Positions 27,797-37,593 of a DNA stretch of 64,000 bases are shown here, in pieces. The stretch's first letter is position 1; each line of letters begins with the position of its first letter. The notes under the pieces were generated by a model that was not told the DNA's origin, made no database searches, and saw nothing but the letters and a program-made list of their open reading frames with translations. The position numbers and the translations under genes are program-made. This stretch comes from Enterobacter kobei (GTDB lineage Bacteria > Pseudomonadota > Gammaproteobacteria > Enterobacterales > Enterobacteriaceae), in the NCBI RefSeq assembly GCF_018323985.1, contig NZ_AP024591.1, forward strand, positions 1-64,000, read 5' to 3'.

Positions 27797-29089
27797 TCAG
27801 TGCCCTGAATGCATATTTACAGGCTGCTCAGACATTGCTGGCATACTGTTTTCTGTTTTTTCAGGGTGGCGCATACGTTCCAGCGCGCCCGTAATATTGG
27901 CTTCGGAGTCAATGAGGAACAGGCCACTGACCACCACGGTATCGCCTTCATTCAGGCCGGAGCCAATGCCGGACTGTTGCTGTGATTCATGCAGAACGTG
28001 GATCTGTTTCGGCACAAACTTGCCTTCATCATCAACAGTAATCACGCGCTGTTCTTTGCCGGTATCGATAACGGCCTGGCTTGGTATCAGCAGCATCTCC
28101 TGGCTTTGGGTATTCAGTTTGAGATAGGCATTCATGCCTGGCTTGAGAAACTCATCCTTGTTAGAAACCTGGAGGCGGACCTGAAGCGTGCGGGTTGTCT
28201 GATCCACGCTGGGAAGAATGTTCCATTTTTCGACATGGAATGTTTTATCCGGATAAGCCGGTACCGAAATTTCAAACTGCGACGTATCTTTCAGCAGATA
28301 GGCGATAGATTCTGGCACTGCAGCGCTGATCCAGACCGGGTCCATCCCCTGAATCTGAGCCACCACCTTATCTTTGGAAATATTCATGCCGGTGCGCAGG
28401 TCAAATGCAGTAATGACACCATCAATAGGTGCTTTAATGGTAAAACGGGTCTGGATTGTGCGGGTTGAACGCAGCCTTTGAATATCTTCTTCCGGCATAC
28501 CAGCCAGACGAAGTCGCTCCAGAACCCCTTTTATCTGGGTTGGCGTACCGCCTGTACCGGATAACAGCAGAAACTCACTTTGTGCCTCAACCCATTCAGG
28601 AATGGTGATATCGATAAGCGGAGTGCCTTTCTTCACATGATCGCCAATCGTCAGGGGATACACTTTTTCGACGAAACCATCAGAACGCGCCTGCACAATG
28701 ACAAACTGATATTCGTTGTAACTGACATTAGCCGGGATTGCCTGAGAATAATTCAGCATTCCTCGCGTGACTTTTTGCGTTTTTAATCCCAGATTCTGAA
28801 CCTGAGTTGGATCGATACGGATCCCGCCACTGCTTTTATCGCCACTTTCATCAGCATATTTCGGCACCAGGTCCATATCCATAAAGGGAGATTTTCCGGG
28901 TTTATCAAATTTAGTATCCGGTTTCATCGGGTCATACCAGAAAAGTACCTTTTTCTCCGGTGCCTTTTGTTCTGTTTGTACTGTTTTTTGTGATGAGTTT
29001 AAATACTGCCAGGCAGTAACCGATATCAGCCCTCCTGCTATGAGGCTGCTGATAATTATTGCAGCATATTTTATCTTTAAAGAAGCCAT
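27797..29089 (-). CDS. silB: SilB membrane-fusion protein
   Basis: 430 residues. N-terminal membrane anchor (IKYAAIIISSLIAGGLISVTAW), a Met-containing metal-binding segment (YDPMKPDT...SPFMDMDLVPKY), then lipoyl, helical hairpin and beta-barrel regions of CusB-type adaptors, and a C-terminal Met/His tail (MPAMSEQPVNMHSGH). It links SilA to SilC and accepts metal from SilF. Confidence 0.96.
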   Translation of the reverse strand: MASLKIKYAAIIISSLIAGGLISVTAWQYLNSSQKTVQTEQKAPEKKVLFWYDPMKPDTKFDKPGKSPFMDMDLVPKYADESGDKSSGGIRIDPTQVQNLGLKTQKVTRGMLNYSQAIPANVSYNEYQFVIVQARSDGFVEKVYPLTIGDHVKKGTPLIDITIPEWVEAQSEFLLLSGTGGTPTQIKGVLERLRLAGMPEEDIQRLRSTRTIQTRFTIKAPIDGVITAFDLRTGMNISKDKVVAQIQGMDPVWISAAVPESIAYLLKDTSQFEISVPAYPDKTFHVEKWNILPSVDQTTRTLQVRLQVSNKDEFLKPGMNAYLKLNTQSQEMLLIPSQAVIDTGKEQRVITVDDEGKFVPKQIHVLHESQQQSGIGSGLNEGDTVVVSGLFLIDSEANITGALERMRHPEKTENSMPAMSEQPVNMHSGH

Positions 29090-29202
29090 ACAATTTCTCG
29101 CTGAAAAATCAAAACACCTGGCATATGCGCCCGATCATTAATTCACAGTAATCCCATAATGAATGTTCAGGCGCACTGGATGTATTCGCTCCGGAGTGTC
29201 AA

Positions 29203-29556
29203 TCAGGATTGCGTAACGTTAATGCTTTTGAGTAAGGAGATATTGCCCTGCTGAATAAACGAGAAATCGACATGGTTGCCGGTTTTCAGGGCATTGATAG
29301 CGTCGTCTGCATTAACAAAAGTGAAGCGCATGGTCATTGCAGGCCAGCCCACCGCCGGGATTGCTTCATGCGAAATGGTGATCTTTTTACTATTCATATC
29401 AATTTCTTTAACGATACCGGTGCCCTTGATAACCTGCTGTACCGAAGCATCACTGGCAGCATTCATATCGCCATGCTGATGTGTTTCAGCATTAAGACCG
29501 GCAGAAAACATGACAGAGAAGGCACCAAATAAAACGGCTTTAAGTGAATTACGCAT
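29203..29556 (-). CDS. silF: SilF periplasmic Ag/Cu chaperone
   Basis: 117 residues from ATG 29556, which begins the signal peptide (RNSLKAVLFGAFSVMFSAGLNA). The mature CusF-like OB-fold carries the four ligands H, W, M and M in ISHEAIPAVGWPAMTMRF. It hands metal to SilB. It lies between silC and silB in the operon. Confidence 0.95.
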   Translation of the reverse strand: MRNSLKAVLFGAFSVMFSAGLNAETHQHGDMNAASDASVQQVIKGTGIVKEIDMNSKKITISHEAIPAVGWPAMTMRFTFVNADDAINALKTGNHVDFSFIQQGNISLLKSINVTQS

Positions 29557-29584
29557 TTTTAATTTCCTGATTAATTGAATCAAT

Positions 29585-30970
29585 TTACTCTACCCAACCG
29601 CCACCCAGCGCGGTAAACAGATTAATTTCGTTAACCTGTCGGGAATAGGTAAGATCGAGAATGGTTTGCTGCGTCGCGAAGAGGGAACGTTCTGCATCCA
29701 GCACTTCGATGTAACTGACAGCACCACTTGCATACAATCCTCTGGCACGCTGTAGAGTTATCTGTAGTGAATCAAGATAACGCTGCTGTGACTCAAGTTG
29801 CTGGCTAAGGCTGTCGCGCAGCGCAAGCGTGTCGGAAACATCTTTAAAGGCTGACTGAATTTTTTGTTCGTAATTAACCACCGACTGTTGCTGGCGAATT
29901 TCAGCCAGCTTCAGATTGGCTTTGTTCCTGCCAGCATTAAATATAGGAATTTCAATTTTAGGAATAAAATTCCACATTCCACTTCCTGACGTAAAGAGGC
30001 TGGACAGCTCCGTACTGCTTGAGGAGAGACCACTGGTCAGGGTAATGGACGGGAAAAAAGCCGCTCGCGCTGCGCCAATATTGGCATCAGCCGCTTTCAA
30101 CTGGTATTCCGCTTCCATAATATCCGGACGCTGCAGCAATATTTGTGACGACAGATTTGGTGGCAATTTTACTGGTGCGATCTCCCCACCTTTCATCCCT
30201 TTTTCTGACGGAACTGCGCGGTACGTTCCAAGCACCAGTTGCAGGGCATTGTTTGCCTGAGCCAGATCGCCTTCTCGTTTGGCTATTTCGGCGCGGGTAC
30301 TTTCGATTTGCCCCCTGGCTTGTTCAAGCGCCAGAACGTTCGTACTCCCGGTCACCAGTTGTTGCTCAACGAATGCATAAGACTGTTCATAATTTTTCAG
30401 CGTTTCCCGCGCAATACGGAGTTGTTCGTACGCCAGTTGCTGGCTGAAATAGCTCTGTGAAACGTTGGAGACCAGCAGGATGTGTACGGCACGACGGGCT
30501 TCTTCGCTGGCAAAGTAGTTCTGGCGATCAGCCTCACTCATGTTCTTAAGTTTGCCAAAAAAATCGAGCTCATAGCTGAGCTCCAGACCCGCGTCGTACT
30601 CCTGCGTGGTCGGCTTGTCACCTTTCAGACCACCGCTGTATGTAATCCCGGATGAGGCATTCAGTTGGGGATAACGATCTGCATCCGTGACGTTGAACTG
30701 GGCCCGGGCCTCTTCAACCTTCAGGGCAGCCATTCTCAAATCACGGTTATTATTCAGGGCTTCACCGATCAGCCTGCTGACCTGGGGATCGACAAAAAAG
30801 TTTCGCCAGCCCGTATCCTGATAGCTGTTTACCGCAGGCGTCAGACTGTTTTTAGACAATGAAAACTGCTGGGGAACCGGAGCTGGCGGACGCTGATATT
30901 CAGGTGCCAGAGAAACACAACCTGCCAGGATGAATATGGTACTGATGCTAAGTAATTTTAATTTGAACAT
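29585..30970 (-). CDS. silC: SilC outer-membrane channel
   Basis: 461 residues from ATG 30970; the longer open frame to 31273 is not used because the lipobox signal (STIFILAGC) begins at 30970. TolC/CusC-type factor with two repeated coiled-coil halves. It is a lipid-anchored outer-membrane exit duct for SilCBA and the first gene of silCFBA, divergent from silRS across the SilR box. Confidence 0.96.
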   Translation of the reverse strand: MFKLKLLSISTIFILAGCVSLAPEYQRPPAPVPQQFSLSKNSLTPAVNSYQDTGWRNFFVDPQVSRLIGEALNNNRDLRMAALKVEEARAQFNVTDADRYPQLNASSGITYSGGLKGDKPTTQEYDAGLELSYELDFFGKLKNMSEADRQNYFASEEARRAVHILLVSNVSQSYFSQQLAYEQLRIARETLKNYEQSYAFVEQQLVTGSTNVLALEQARGQIESTRAEIAKREGDLAQANNALQLVLGTYRAVPSEKGMKGGEIAPVKLPPNLSSQILLQRPDIMEAEYQLKAADANIGAARAAFFPSITLTSGLSSSSTELSSLFTSGSGMWNFIPKIEIPIFNAGRNKANLKLAEIRQQQSVVNYEQKIQSAFKDVSDTLALRDSLSQQLESQQRYLDSLQITLQRARGLYASGAVSYIEVLDAERSLFATQQTILDLTYSRQVNEINLFTALGGGWVE

Positions 30971-31072
30971 AACGCTTCTCGTACAGGCAGACCTGGTAAA
31001 TGGTTCAATCGAAGTCCAGAGTATTGATAGGGATACTTTACCGAACGCTCTCTGTTTGCCGGGTGACAGGAT

Positions 31073-31090
31073 AATGACAATGTTGTCATT
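31073..31090. promoter_or_regulatory. SilR/CusR box between silC and silR
   Basis: AATGACA-ATGT-TGTCATT is a perfect inverted repeat in the divergent promoter region, the same architecture as the chromosomal cusC/cusR operator. Confidence 0.85.
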
Positions 31091-31159
31091 TTTGCTGTAA
31101 TCCGTTGATAACGATTGTGGGCGCAATAGAATGACATTAGCAGCCAGCCGGGGAGCAAG

Positions 31160-31840
31160 ATGAAAATATTGATCGTCGAAGACGAAATTAAAACAGGTGA
31201 ATATCTCAGCAAAGGGCTTACAGAAGCAGGGTTCGTAGTGGATCACGCTGATAATGGTCTTACCGGATATCATCTCGCCATGACCGCCGAGTATGATTTA
31301 GTCATTCTGGATATCATGCTACCTGATGTGAACGGCTGGGATATCATCCGTATGCTGCGCACTGCCGGAAAGGGTACGCCGGTCTTACTGCTGACGGCCC
31401 TGGGCACGATCGAACACAGGGTCAAAGGACTGGAGCTGGGTGCGGACGATTATCTGGTTAAACCCTTTGCGTTTGCCGAACTGCTCGCCCGGGTGAGAAC
31501 TCTTCTGAGGCGGGGAAACACGATGATCACGGAAAGCCAGTTTAAGGTGGCTGACCTCTCTATTGATCTCGTATCCAGAAAAGTCAGCCGCGCCGGGAAC
31601 CGCATTGTGCTCACCAGTAAAGAGTTCAGCCTGCTGGAATTCTTCATTCGCCATCAGGGAGAAGTTCTTCCCCGCTCCCTGATTGCCTCTCAGGTCTGGG
31701 ACATGAATTTTGACAGCGACACTAACGCGATTGATGTCGCAGTAAAGCGACTCCGCGCTAAAATAGACAACGATTACGAGACAAAACTGATCCAGACAGT
31801 GCGGGGCGTGGGCTACATGCTGGAGATCCCGGATGCATAG
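31160..31840 (+). CDS. silR: SilR response regulator
   Basis: 226 residues. OmpR/PhoB type: receiver with Asp in LVILDIMLP, C-terminal winged helix (DNDYETKLIQTVRGVGYMLE). Activates silCFBA and silE through AATGACA-N4-TGTCATT boxes. The stop overlaps the silS start by eight bases. It is a paralogue of PcoR in the same island. Confidence 0.96.
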   Translation: MKILIVEDEIKTGEYLSKGLTEAGFVVDHADNGLTGYHLAMTAEYDLVILDIMLPDVNGWDIIRMLRTAGKGTPVLLLTALGTIEHRVKGLELGADDYLVKPFAFAELLARVRTLLRRGNTMITESQFKVADLSIDLVSRKVSRAGNRIVLTSKEFSLLEFFIRHQGEVLPRSLIASQVWDMNFDSDTNAIDVAVKRLRAKIDNDYETKLIQTVRGVGYMLEIPDA

Positions 31841-33308
31841 CAAACCGTCCAGACGACCTTTCTCACTCGCTCTGCGGCTGACCTTTTTTATCAGCCTGTC
31901 CACAATACTGGCGTTTATCGCCTTCACCTGGTTTATGCTGCATTCTGTTGATAAGCATTTTGCCGAGCAGGATGTCAGCGATCTGCAACAAATCAGCACC
32001 ACACTAAACCGTATCCTGCAGTCTCCGGTTGATCCGGATGAAAAGAAAATAAGCAAAATAAAGGAATCGATCGCCAGCTACCGTAACGTTGCTCTTTTGC
32101 TACTTAATCCCCGGGGAGAGGTGCTGTACAGCTCTGTGCAGGGGGCTGCTTTACGCTCTGCTGTGAGTTCAGCCGATTTTAGCGAGCATAGCCGTGCACG
32201 TGATGTCTTTCTCTGGACGGTGGAGGATCCTGCGAGACCGATGGATACCGGGTCCGGAATGAAGATGGAAACATACAGAATTATTGCCTCCTCTGGTCAG
32301 GCGATATTTCAGGGCAAACAGCAGAACTATGTCATGCTGACTGGCCTCTCCATTAATTTCCATCTCCATTACCTCGATGCGCTGAAAAAAAATCTGATTG
32401 CGATCGCTGTCGTGATAAGTCTGCTAATTGTTCTGATCATTCGCATTGCTGTCCGTCAGGGGCACCTGCCACTTCGTAATGTCAGCAATGCCATTAAAAA
32501 CATCACCTCCGAGAATCTTGATGCGCGGCTGGAACCGACACGCGTTCCCATTGAGCTGGAGCAGCTGGTTATCTCGTTCAATCATATGATTGGAAAGATT
32601 GAGGATGTTTTTACCCGCCAGGCCAATTTCTCTGCCGATATCGCGCACGAGATCAGAACACCCATCACCAATCTGGTGACGCAGACTGAAATCGCTCTGA
32701 GTCAGGATCGAACCCAGAAGGAACTTGAGGATGTCCTCTATTCCAGCCTTGAAGAGTATAACCGGATGACAAAAATGGTCAGCGACATGCTGTTCCTGGC
32801 GCAGGCGGACAATAATCAGCTGATACCTGACAGGGTTCGGTTTGACCTCAGAGCAGAAGTCATGAAAGTCTTCGAGTTTTTCGAAGCCTGGGCCGAAGAA
32901 CGAAATATCACGCTCAAATTTAACGGGATGCCCTGCCTGGTTGAGGGAGATCCACAAATGTTCAGAAGAGCGATCAATAATCTGTTATCCAATGCCCTGC
33001 GTTATACCCCAGAGGGACAGGCAATCACCGTCTCAATAATAGAGCAGGAGAGCTTTTTTGACCTTGTGATTGAAAATCCGGGGAAACCAATCCCTGAAGA
33101 GCATTTATCAAGGCTGTTTGACCGTTTTTATCGGGTGGATCCGTCCAGACAACGAAAAGGAGAAGGCAGCGGCATCGGCCTTGCGATTGTGAAGTCCATC
33201 GTGGAAGCACATCACGGAAGAGTGCAGGTGGAATCGGACGTACGCTCAACTCGTTTTATCTTATCCGTGCCCAGACTTGAGAAAATGCTTCCGGAAACCC
33301 AATACTAA
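31833..33308 (+). CDS. silS: SilS silver-sensing histidine kinase
   Basis: 491 residues. Two membrane helices (about 13-35 and 185-205) flank a periplasmic sensor region. HAMP, H-box DIAHEIRTPITNL, N-box NLLSNALRYTPE and G-box GSGIGLAIVKSI are all present. It is the partner of SilR. Confidence 0.95.
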   Translation: MHSKPSRRPFSLALRLTFFISLSTILAFIAFTWFMLHSVDKHFAEQDVSDLQQISTTLNRILQSPVDPDEKKISKIKESIASYRNVALLLLNPRGEVLYSSVQGAALRSAVSSADFSEHSRARDVFLWTVEDPARPMDTGSGMKMETYRIIASSGQAIFQGKQQNYVMLTGLSINFHLHYLDALKKNLIAIAVVISLLIVLIIRIAVRQGHLPLRNVSNAIKNITSENLDARLEPTRVPIELEQLVISFNHMIGKIEDVFTRQANFSADIAHEIRTPITNLVTQTEIALSQDRTQKELEDVLYSSLEEYNRMTKMVSDMLFLAQADNNQLIPDRVRFDLRAEVMKVFEFFEAWAEERNITLKFNGMPCLVEGDPQMFRRAINNLLSNALRYTPEGQAITVSIIEQESFFDLVIENPGKPIPEEHLSRLFDRFYRVDPSRQRKGEGSGIGLAIVKSIVEAHHGRVQVESDVRSTRFILSVPRLEKMLPETQY

Positions 33309-33321
33309 GAATAAAGATTTA

Positions 33322-33339
33322 AATGACAAAGATGTCATT
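33322..33339. promoter_or_regulatory. SilR box upstream of silE
   Basis: AATGACA-AAGA-TGTCATT lies 13 bases after the silS stop and 220 bases before silE, giving silE its own metal-responsive promoter. Confidence 0.8.
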
Positions 33340-33558
33340 AGCCTGTCATGCAGCAAACAGAAGCCATTCGATATAATTAGTGCAACTTATCAGGAAGGCT
33401 GGATTGCTTCATCAATACCCGGCGTCAGAGTACGCCAGGAAATGAATATCCAGTCCTCTCCCGGAGAAATAAACACTGCCGAACCTGTTTCAGTTATGGA
33501 ACTGAAAACACCGGTTGTACTTCCCCGGACATCACTAATTCAGAAATGGAGATTTATC

Positions 33559-33990
33559 ATGAAAAATATGGTATTAGCATCCTTGCTGGGCTTTGGTTTA
33601 ATTTCGTCGGCCTGGGCCACTGCAACCGTGAATATTCATGAACGCGTCAACAATGCACAGGCTCCTGCTCACCAGATGTTGTCTGCTGCGGCTCCTGTCG
33701 GGATCCAGGGGACTGCTCCTCGTATGGCCGGTATGGACCAGCATGAACAGGCCATTATTGTTCATGAAACCATGACGAACGGATCGGCGGATGCGCACCA
33801 GAAAATGGTGGAAAGTCATCAGAAGATGATGAGAAATAACACTGTATCCACGCCCGTTTCGTCAACGTCTTACGCTGCGATGGATGAGCATGAAAGAGCA
33901 GCGGTTGCCCACGAATTCATGAATAACGGTCAGTCCGGCCCACATCAGGCCATGGCCGAAGCGCACCGCCGTATGAGCAATGCAGGCTGA
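33559..33990 (+). CDS. silE: SilE periplasmic silver-binding protein
   Basis: 143 residues from ATG 33559, after a GGAGA site. Signal peptide (KNMVLASLLGFGLISSAWA). The mature protein has repeated HExxxxNNGxxxxHQxM units and Met/His pairs that bind several Ag(I) ions. Disordered until metal-bound. Terminated by the hairpin at 34066-34087. Confidence 0.96.
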   Translation: MKNMVLASLLGFGLISSAWATATVNIHERVNNAQAPAHQMLSAAAPVGIQGTAPRMAGMDQHEQAIIVHETMTNGSADAHQKMVESHQKMMRNNTVSTPVSSTSYAAMDEHERAAVAHEFMNNGQSGPHQAMAEAHRRMSNAG

Positions 33991-34065
33991 ATGCGACTGT
34001 AGTATCCGTGCTTTTACCCTTTCCTTGATAGATTATTCCTTGACCGTATATGTGGCTACATTTTG

Positions 34066-34087
34066 GCCCCCATCAGGGGGCTTTTTT
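34066..34087 (+). terminator. Terminator of silE
   Basis: GCCCCC-ATCA-GGGGGC followed by six T residues. Confidence 0.85.
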
Positions 34088-34137
34088 ATCTGACTCAGCT
34101 ACAATTAACCGGTACCTACCTTACAAGGAACTATTGT

Positions 34138-34488
34138 ATGCAAATCAAAAATTCCCTCTTTGTAATACTGATGTTATCCCTGCCTGCAATTTCTGCTGAA
34201 CATTCTGAAATGAACATGTCAGATATGACCTCATCAGCATCGTCACAGGAATACATGGCGGGGATGAAAGATATGCATGACAAAATGATGGCCGCCGTTA
34301 ATGAGCCAGATCCCGACAAGGCCTTTGCAAAAGGCATGGTTGCACACCATGAAGGGGCAATAGCAATGGCTGAAACCGAGCTGAAGTATGGAAAAGATCC
34401 CGAAATGAGAAAACTCGCACAGGACATTATTAAAGCTCAAAAAGGTGAAATTGAGCAGATGAATAAATGGCTTGACAGTCATAAATAA
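34138..34488 (+). CDS. DUF305 (CopM-like) periplasmic protein
   Basis: 116 residues from ATG 34138, preceded by AAGGA; an earlier open frame would run through the silE terminator and is rejected. Signal peptide (QIKNSLFVILMLSLPAISA), then the DUF305 signature: MHDKMMAAV, KGMVAHHEGAIAMAETEL and KAQKGEIEQMNKWL. Related proteins bind copper through Met and His. It lies at the right end of the copper-silver island. Confidence 0.88.
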   Translation: MQIKNSLFVILMLSLPAISAEHSEMNMSDMTSSASSQEYMAGMKDMHDKMMAAVNEPDPDKAFAKGMVAHHEGAIAMAETELKYGKDPEMRKLAQDIIKAQKGEIEQMNKWLDSHK

Positions 34489-34563
34489 TGAACACTGGAG
34501 TGTTGTCTTGCGCACCCTCTTAGGGTACCCCCGGACACGAAAACATATAGTACTTAACTAATT

Positions 34564-34589
34564 AAAAACCCGAATAATTTCGGGTTTTT
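34564..34589 (+). terminator. Terminator after the DUF305 gene
   Basis: AAAACCCGA/TCGGGTTTT stem with T run; bidirectional. Confidence 0.8.
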
Positions 34590-34873
34590 AATGTAACTTT
34601 CTTTTCTGAACGAAAATAATAGTCATACAATTTAATTTTTTTGTAATTATTCCTACTTTTAATCAGGTACTGGACAATGGATAACGACTCCCGCCTGAGA
34701 GGGAAAATCCGTCTGGTTACCTGGCGCTATACTTAACCGATTGATCGACATGCCATGCTGGTAAAATATTAAAATCCTCCCCCATAAATCTGAACCACAT
34801 GACAGGATTGATAGTCAGGCAGTAATTCACATTCATTGCTAAAAATAAAAATAAGCATGCATCTTCTCGAAGA

Positions 34874-35788
34874 TTAATTACCTTCCATCTTGTAAAAAAG
34901 AATCAAATCCTCTAATAATATCTCGATTCCCGCTTTTTTTAATACATCTTTCCGCTCGGCATATATTTTCCTCAACATATCTTCAAACCCCTTGCCAAGA
35001 TGAATTTGTTTATGGCAGTTGCAACATAGTGATATGATATTCTCTTCCACATCCAGTGAATTCTCAAAATAGTCTTGCTTTGACATCGGGACAATGTGAT
35101 GAGGTTCTGTGTAATTTAGGGGAGAGTTTCGCCTTCTGAACGTTGGATGGTCGCAATTAATTTCACATTTATAATCAGCTTTGTTAAGCGCATTTTTTGA
35201 AACAGATTTACTTCTTGGGTATGAGAGTCCATTTTTGACTTCTATTGCAGCTTTCTTAGGTTTCGCTTTTTCGCTATACTCAAATGTCTGAGTAACGTCA
35301 AAGTGATTACTTTCTTCTAGAGCAGTGATCAAATCATTATCTGAGTAAAAATCAATGCTTGAGCTTTCGTTCGTACTAAAAAAATCTAGTTCTTTTATTG
35401 CCTGAACAAGTTCTTCACGGATAGTCCATAAATTTCGCTTTGGGTTTCCTTTAATTTCTCTACTTTTCATGACTGTAATGAATTTTGTCCCGGAAGCAAT
35501 CTTTCCGACTCCTTTAACCTCGAATCGGCCAAGCTGCTTCTGAACTCTTCCACCCAACCCATTGATTACACCATTAGCACTCATACTGTGCAGGTCGTAC
35601 TTCTTGCCGATATCGAAACATGTACAGGAATGGTCTGGCTCAATGAACCATTTTTTTAACGCTGCAATACTTTTGTCATCAAAAACTTTTTTATCCCTTA
35701 ATAAAATCTTCCATTCTTCAACGCTAATATCTATATCACAGACGTATTCACCATCAATTACTTCACATATTTTTTCAATCATGTCCAT
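34874..35788 (-). CDS. HNH endonuclease
   Basis: 304 residues, AT-rich. The C-terminal HNH domain has EPHHIVPMS as the His-His motif and paired cysteines CCNCHKQIHLG, preceded by a CEINCDH zinc-type element. The N-terminal 190 residues are not recognised. Stand-alone HNH nucleases of this kind occur as restriction-like or mobile elements. Base composition differs from the metal genes, so it was probably acquired separately. Confidence 0.8.
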   Translation of the reverse strand: MDMIEKICEVIDGEYVCDIDISVEEWKILLRDKKVFDDKSIAALKKWFIEPDHSCTCFDIGKKYDLHSMSANGVINGLGGRVQKQLGRFEVKGVGKIASGTKFITVMKSREIKGNPKRNLWTIREELVQAIKELDFFSTNESSSIDFYSDNDLITALEESNHFDVTQTFEYSEKAKPKKAAIEVKNGLSYPRSKSVSKNALNKADYKCEINCDHPTFRRRNSPLNYTEPHHIVPMSKQDYFENSLDVEENIISLCCNCHKQIHLGKGFEDMLRKIYAERKDVLKKAGIEILLEDLILFYKMEGN

Positions 35789-36418
35789 AACTCTCTTGTA
35801 ACACAGGCTTTGTAATAATGTAAAATCCGTTACACGGCGTTGTATGTAATGTCATTGTCTCTTGGACTCCTACAGTCCAAAACAACTTTGTGTTTTGTTG
35901 TCCAAAAACTTTTTGTTGCCGTGAGTTCTCACTGAGATAAATCTCGCCTTGAGCGTATCACATCAGCAGACTTCCTCTCAACCTTATGGACTTAACCCGG
36001 TCATTCTTCACGACAAAGAAAGTACGGCATTTTACATGACGAAGAGACGGTCTCAGCTTCACATGACCGGATAACGTTTTTAATGTACTTCATTATTACG
36101 GCACGGGTGTTCAACGAGTATTTTTAAATATTAATCATTTTGTTTAACGGGTGGATACCTACAAATTTTAACATTTACTAATCAAGATAGCAGTTATACG
36201 TACTTTCCCGGCAAAAATCCTGAGGTTTACAGATTCCCTCACCGTAACAGACCCGGTCATTCCCCTGGTCCTCCGGAGAGTCTAGTACGAGTGATAAACG
36301 TGAATTCCTGTACCTGAAGTTCAGCCGCTGGCAGATAAGTCGTGAACTATAATTACACTCAGTCAGATCCAAACACCTTTTCATCTGCATATATACTTTG
36401 TACATACCAGGAGATTAC
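35789..36418. other. Intergenic, no gene recognised
   Basis: About 630 bases between two outward-facing genes. AT-rich, with short repeats of GTCCAAAA and TTTTGTTG (35860-35915). The minus-strand frame 36178-36405 has no ribosome site and unusual composition. The promoter of the diguanylate cyclase must lie here. Confidence 0.4.
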
Positions 36419-37381
36419 ATGCAGGCACCCGGTATACCGGAGAATGAAGAACAGAGGCTGAAGTCCCTGTATATTACCGGCCTTCTTGATACCCGTGACG
36501 ATGAGCGTTTTGAACGCCTGACGCGGCTGGCCCGCAAAGCCTTTCAGGTCCCGGTGGCCCTGATAAGCCTGCTGGATCGCGAGCGCCAGTGGCTCTTCGC
36601 CTGCCAGGGCGTCGGCGTGCGCGAAACTCCACGTGATATTTCGTTCTGCGGGCACGCCATTCTGCAGGAAGGGCCTTTTATCATTCACGATGCGGCTGCC
36701 GATGCGCGATTTCACGATAATCCCCTGGTTACCGGTGAACCACACATCCGGTTCTACGCCGGCCTGCCGGACGGCACGGTGGCCGGCACGCTGTGCCTGA
36801 TCCACACCGTTCCCCGCGCCTTCACGGATGAGGATATTGCGTCCCTCCGGGACCTGGCCTGTATCGTGGAGGACGAATTCGAGGCCATCAACATGGCTAT
36901 GACGGACAGCCTGACGGGCATTCCCAACCGGCGCGGGTTTTACCGCGCCGGCGACAAACTCTTCCGCGCAATGAACCGGCAGGATGCGTCGTTCAGCCTC
37001 ATCTATTTCGATCTGGACAGGTTCAAACCGGTTAACGATCTCTGGGGACACGCTGAGGGTGACGAGGTGCTTAAGGTATTTGCCACCTTTTTACATCAGC
37101 ACCTTGAACCGGGCGAAATTGCAGGCCGCCTCGGCGGGGATGAGTTTGCCGCCCTTCTCCGGCGGGACGGCGACACCCGCTATTTTCTGGACGCACTGGG
37201 TGCCAGTCTGGATCATTACAATGATACCTCAGGTAAACCCTACAATATCAATTACTCCTTCGGTGCAATGATTAATAACGCAGACCAGTTTACGACGCTG
37301 GCGGAGATGATCGGTAAATGTGATGAAGTGATGTACCTGACGAAAAAGCGAAAGACCCTGTCACTGAAAACAGAACCGTGA
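36419..37381 (+). CDS. GAF-GGDEF diguanylate cyclase
   Basis: 320 residues from ATG 36419, seven bases after AGGAG. A GAF sensor domain (about 20-150, including AGLPDGTVAGTLCLI) is followed by a GGDEF domain with intact active site GRLGGDEF and the upstream DSLTGIPNRRGF motif, so it should make cyclic di-GMP from GTP. The residues at the usual RxxD inhibitory site are EPGE, so product inhibition is probably absent. No membrane segment. It would link plasmid carriage with surface adhesion or biofilm. Confidence 0.9.
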   Translation: MQAPGIPENEEQRLKSLYITGLLDTRDDERFERLTRLARKAFQVPVALISLLDRERQWLFACQGVGVRETPRDISFCGHAILQEGPFIIHDAAADARFHDNPLVTGEPHIRFYAGLPDGTVAGTLCLIHTVPRAFTDEDIASLRDLACIVEDEFEAINMAMTDSLTGIPNRRGFYRAGDKLFRAMNRQDASFSLIYFDLDRFKPVNDLWGHAEGDEVLKVFATFLHQHLEPGEIAGRLGGDEFAALLRRDGDTRYFLDALGASLDHYNDTSGKPYNINYSFGAMINNADQFTTLAEMIGKCDEVMYLTKKRKTLSLKTEP

Positions 37382-37567
37382 CACGTCTCTTTCCCGGGGG
37401 ACCTGATCTCCGGACAAGAGGTTTATCGGTACAGGCAGACAGACTATTTTTGACTATCACGCGCATAAAGTCGTTTTTTAATTGCTGTTTATGCACTAAT
37501 CCACAAATCACAACAATCTGAACTTATTTGTGATTATCCTGCATTAATCTCCCTTCTCTTACCCTGA

Positions 37568-37593
37568 GATCCGGAAACCCCAAAAGCCAGAAG
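37568..37593. repeat. Dispersed inverted repeat, degenerate copy 3
   Basis: GAGATCCGGAAACC preceded by the same pyrimidine-rich run as copies 1 and 2. The right arm has decayed. It lies left of the ars cluster. Confidence 0.4.

Noticed and set aside
30971..31273. N-terminal extension of silC by 101 codons
   Set aside because: It would cross the SilR operator and the silR start, and the lipoprotein signal begins at 30970.
34063..34137. Upstream start for the DUF305 gene
   Set aside because: It would translate through the silE terminator; the signal peptide starts at 34138.
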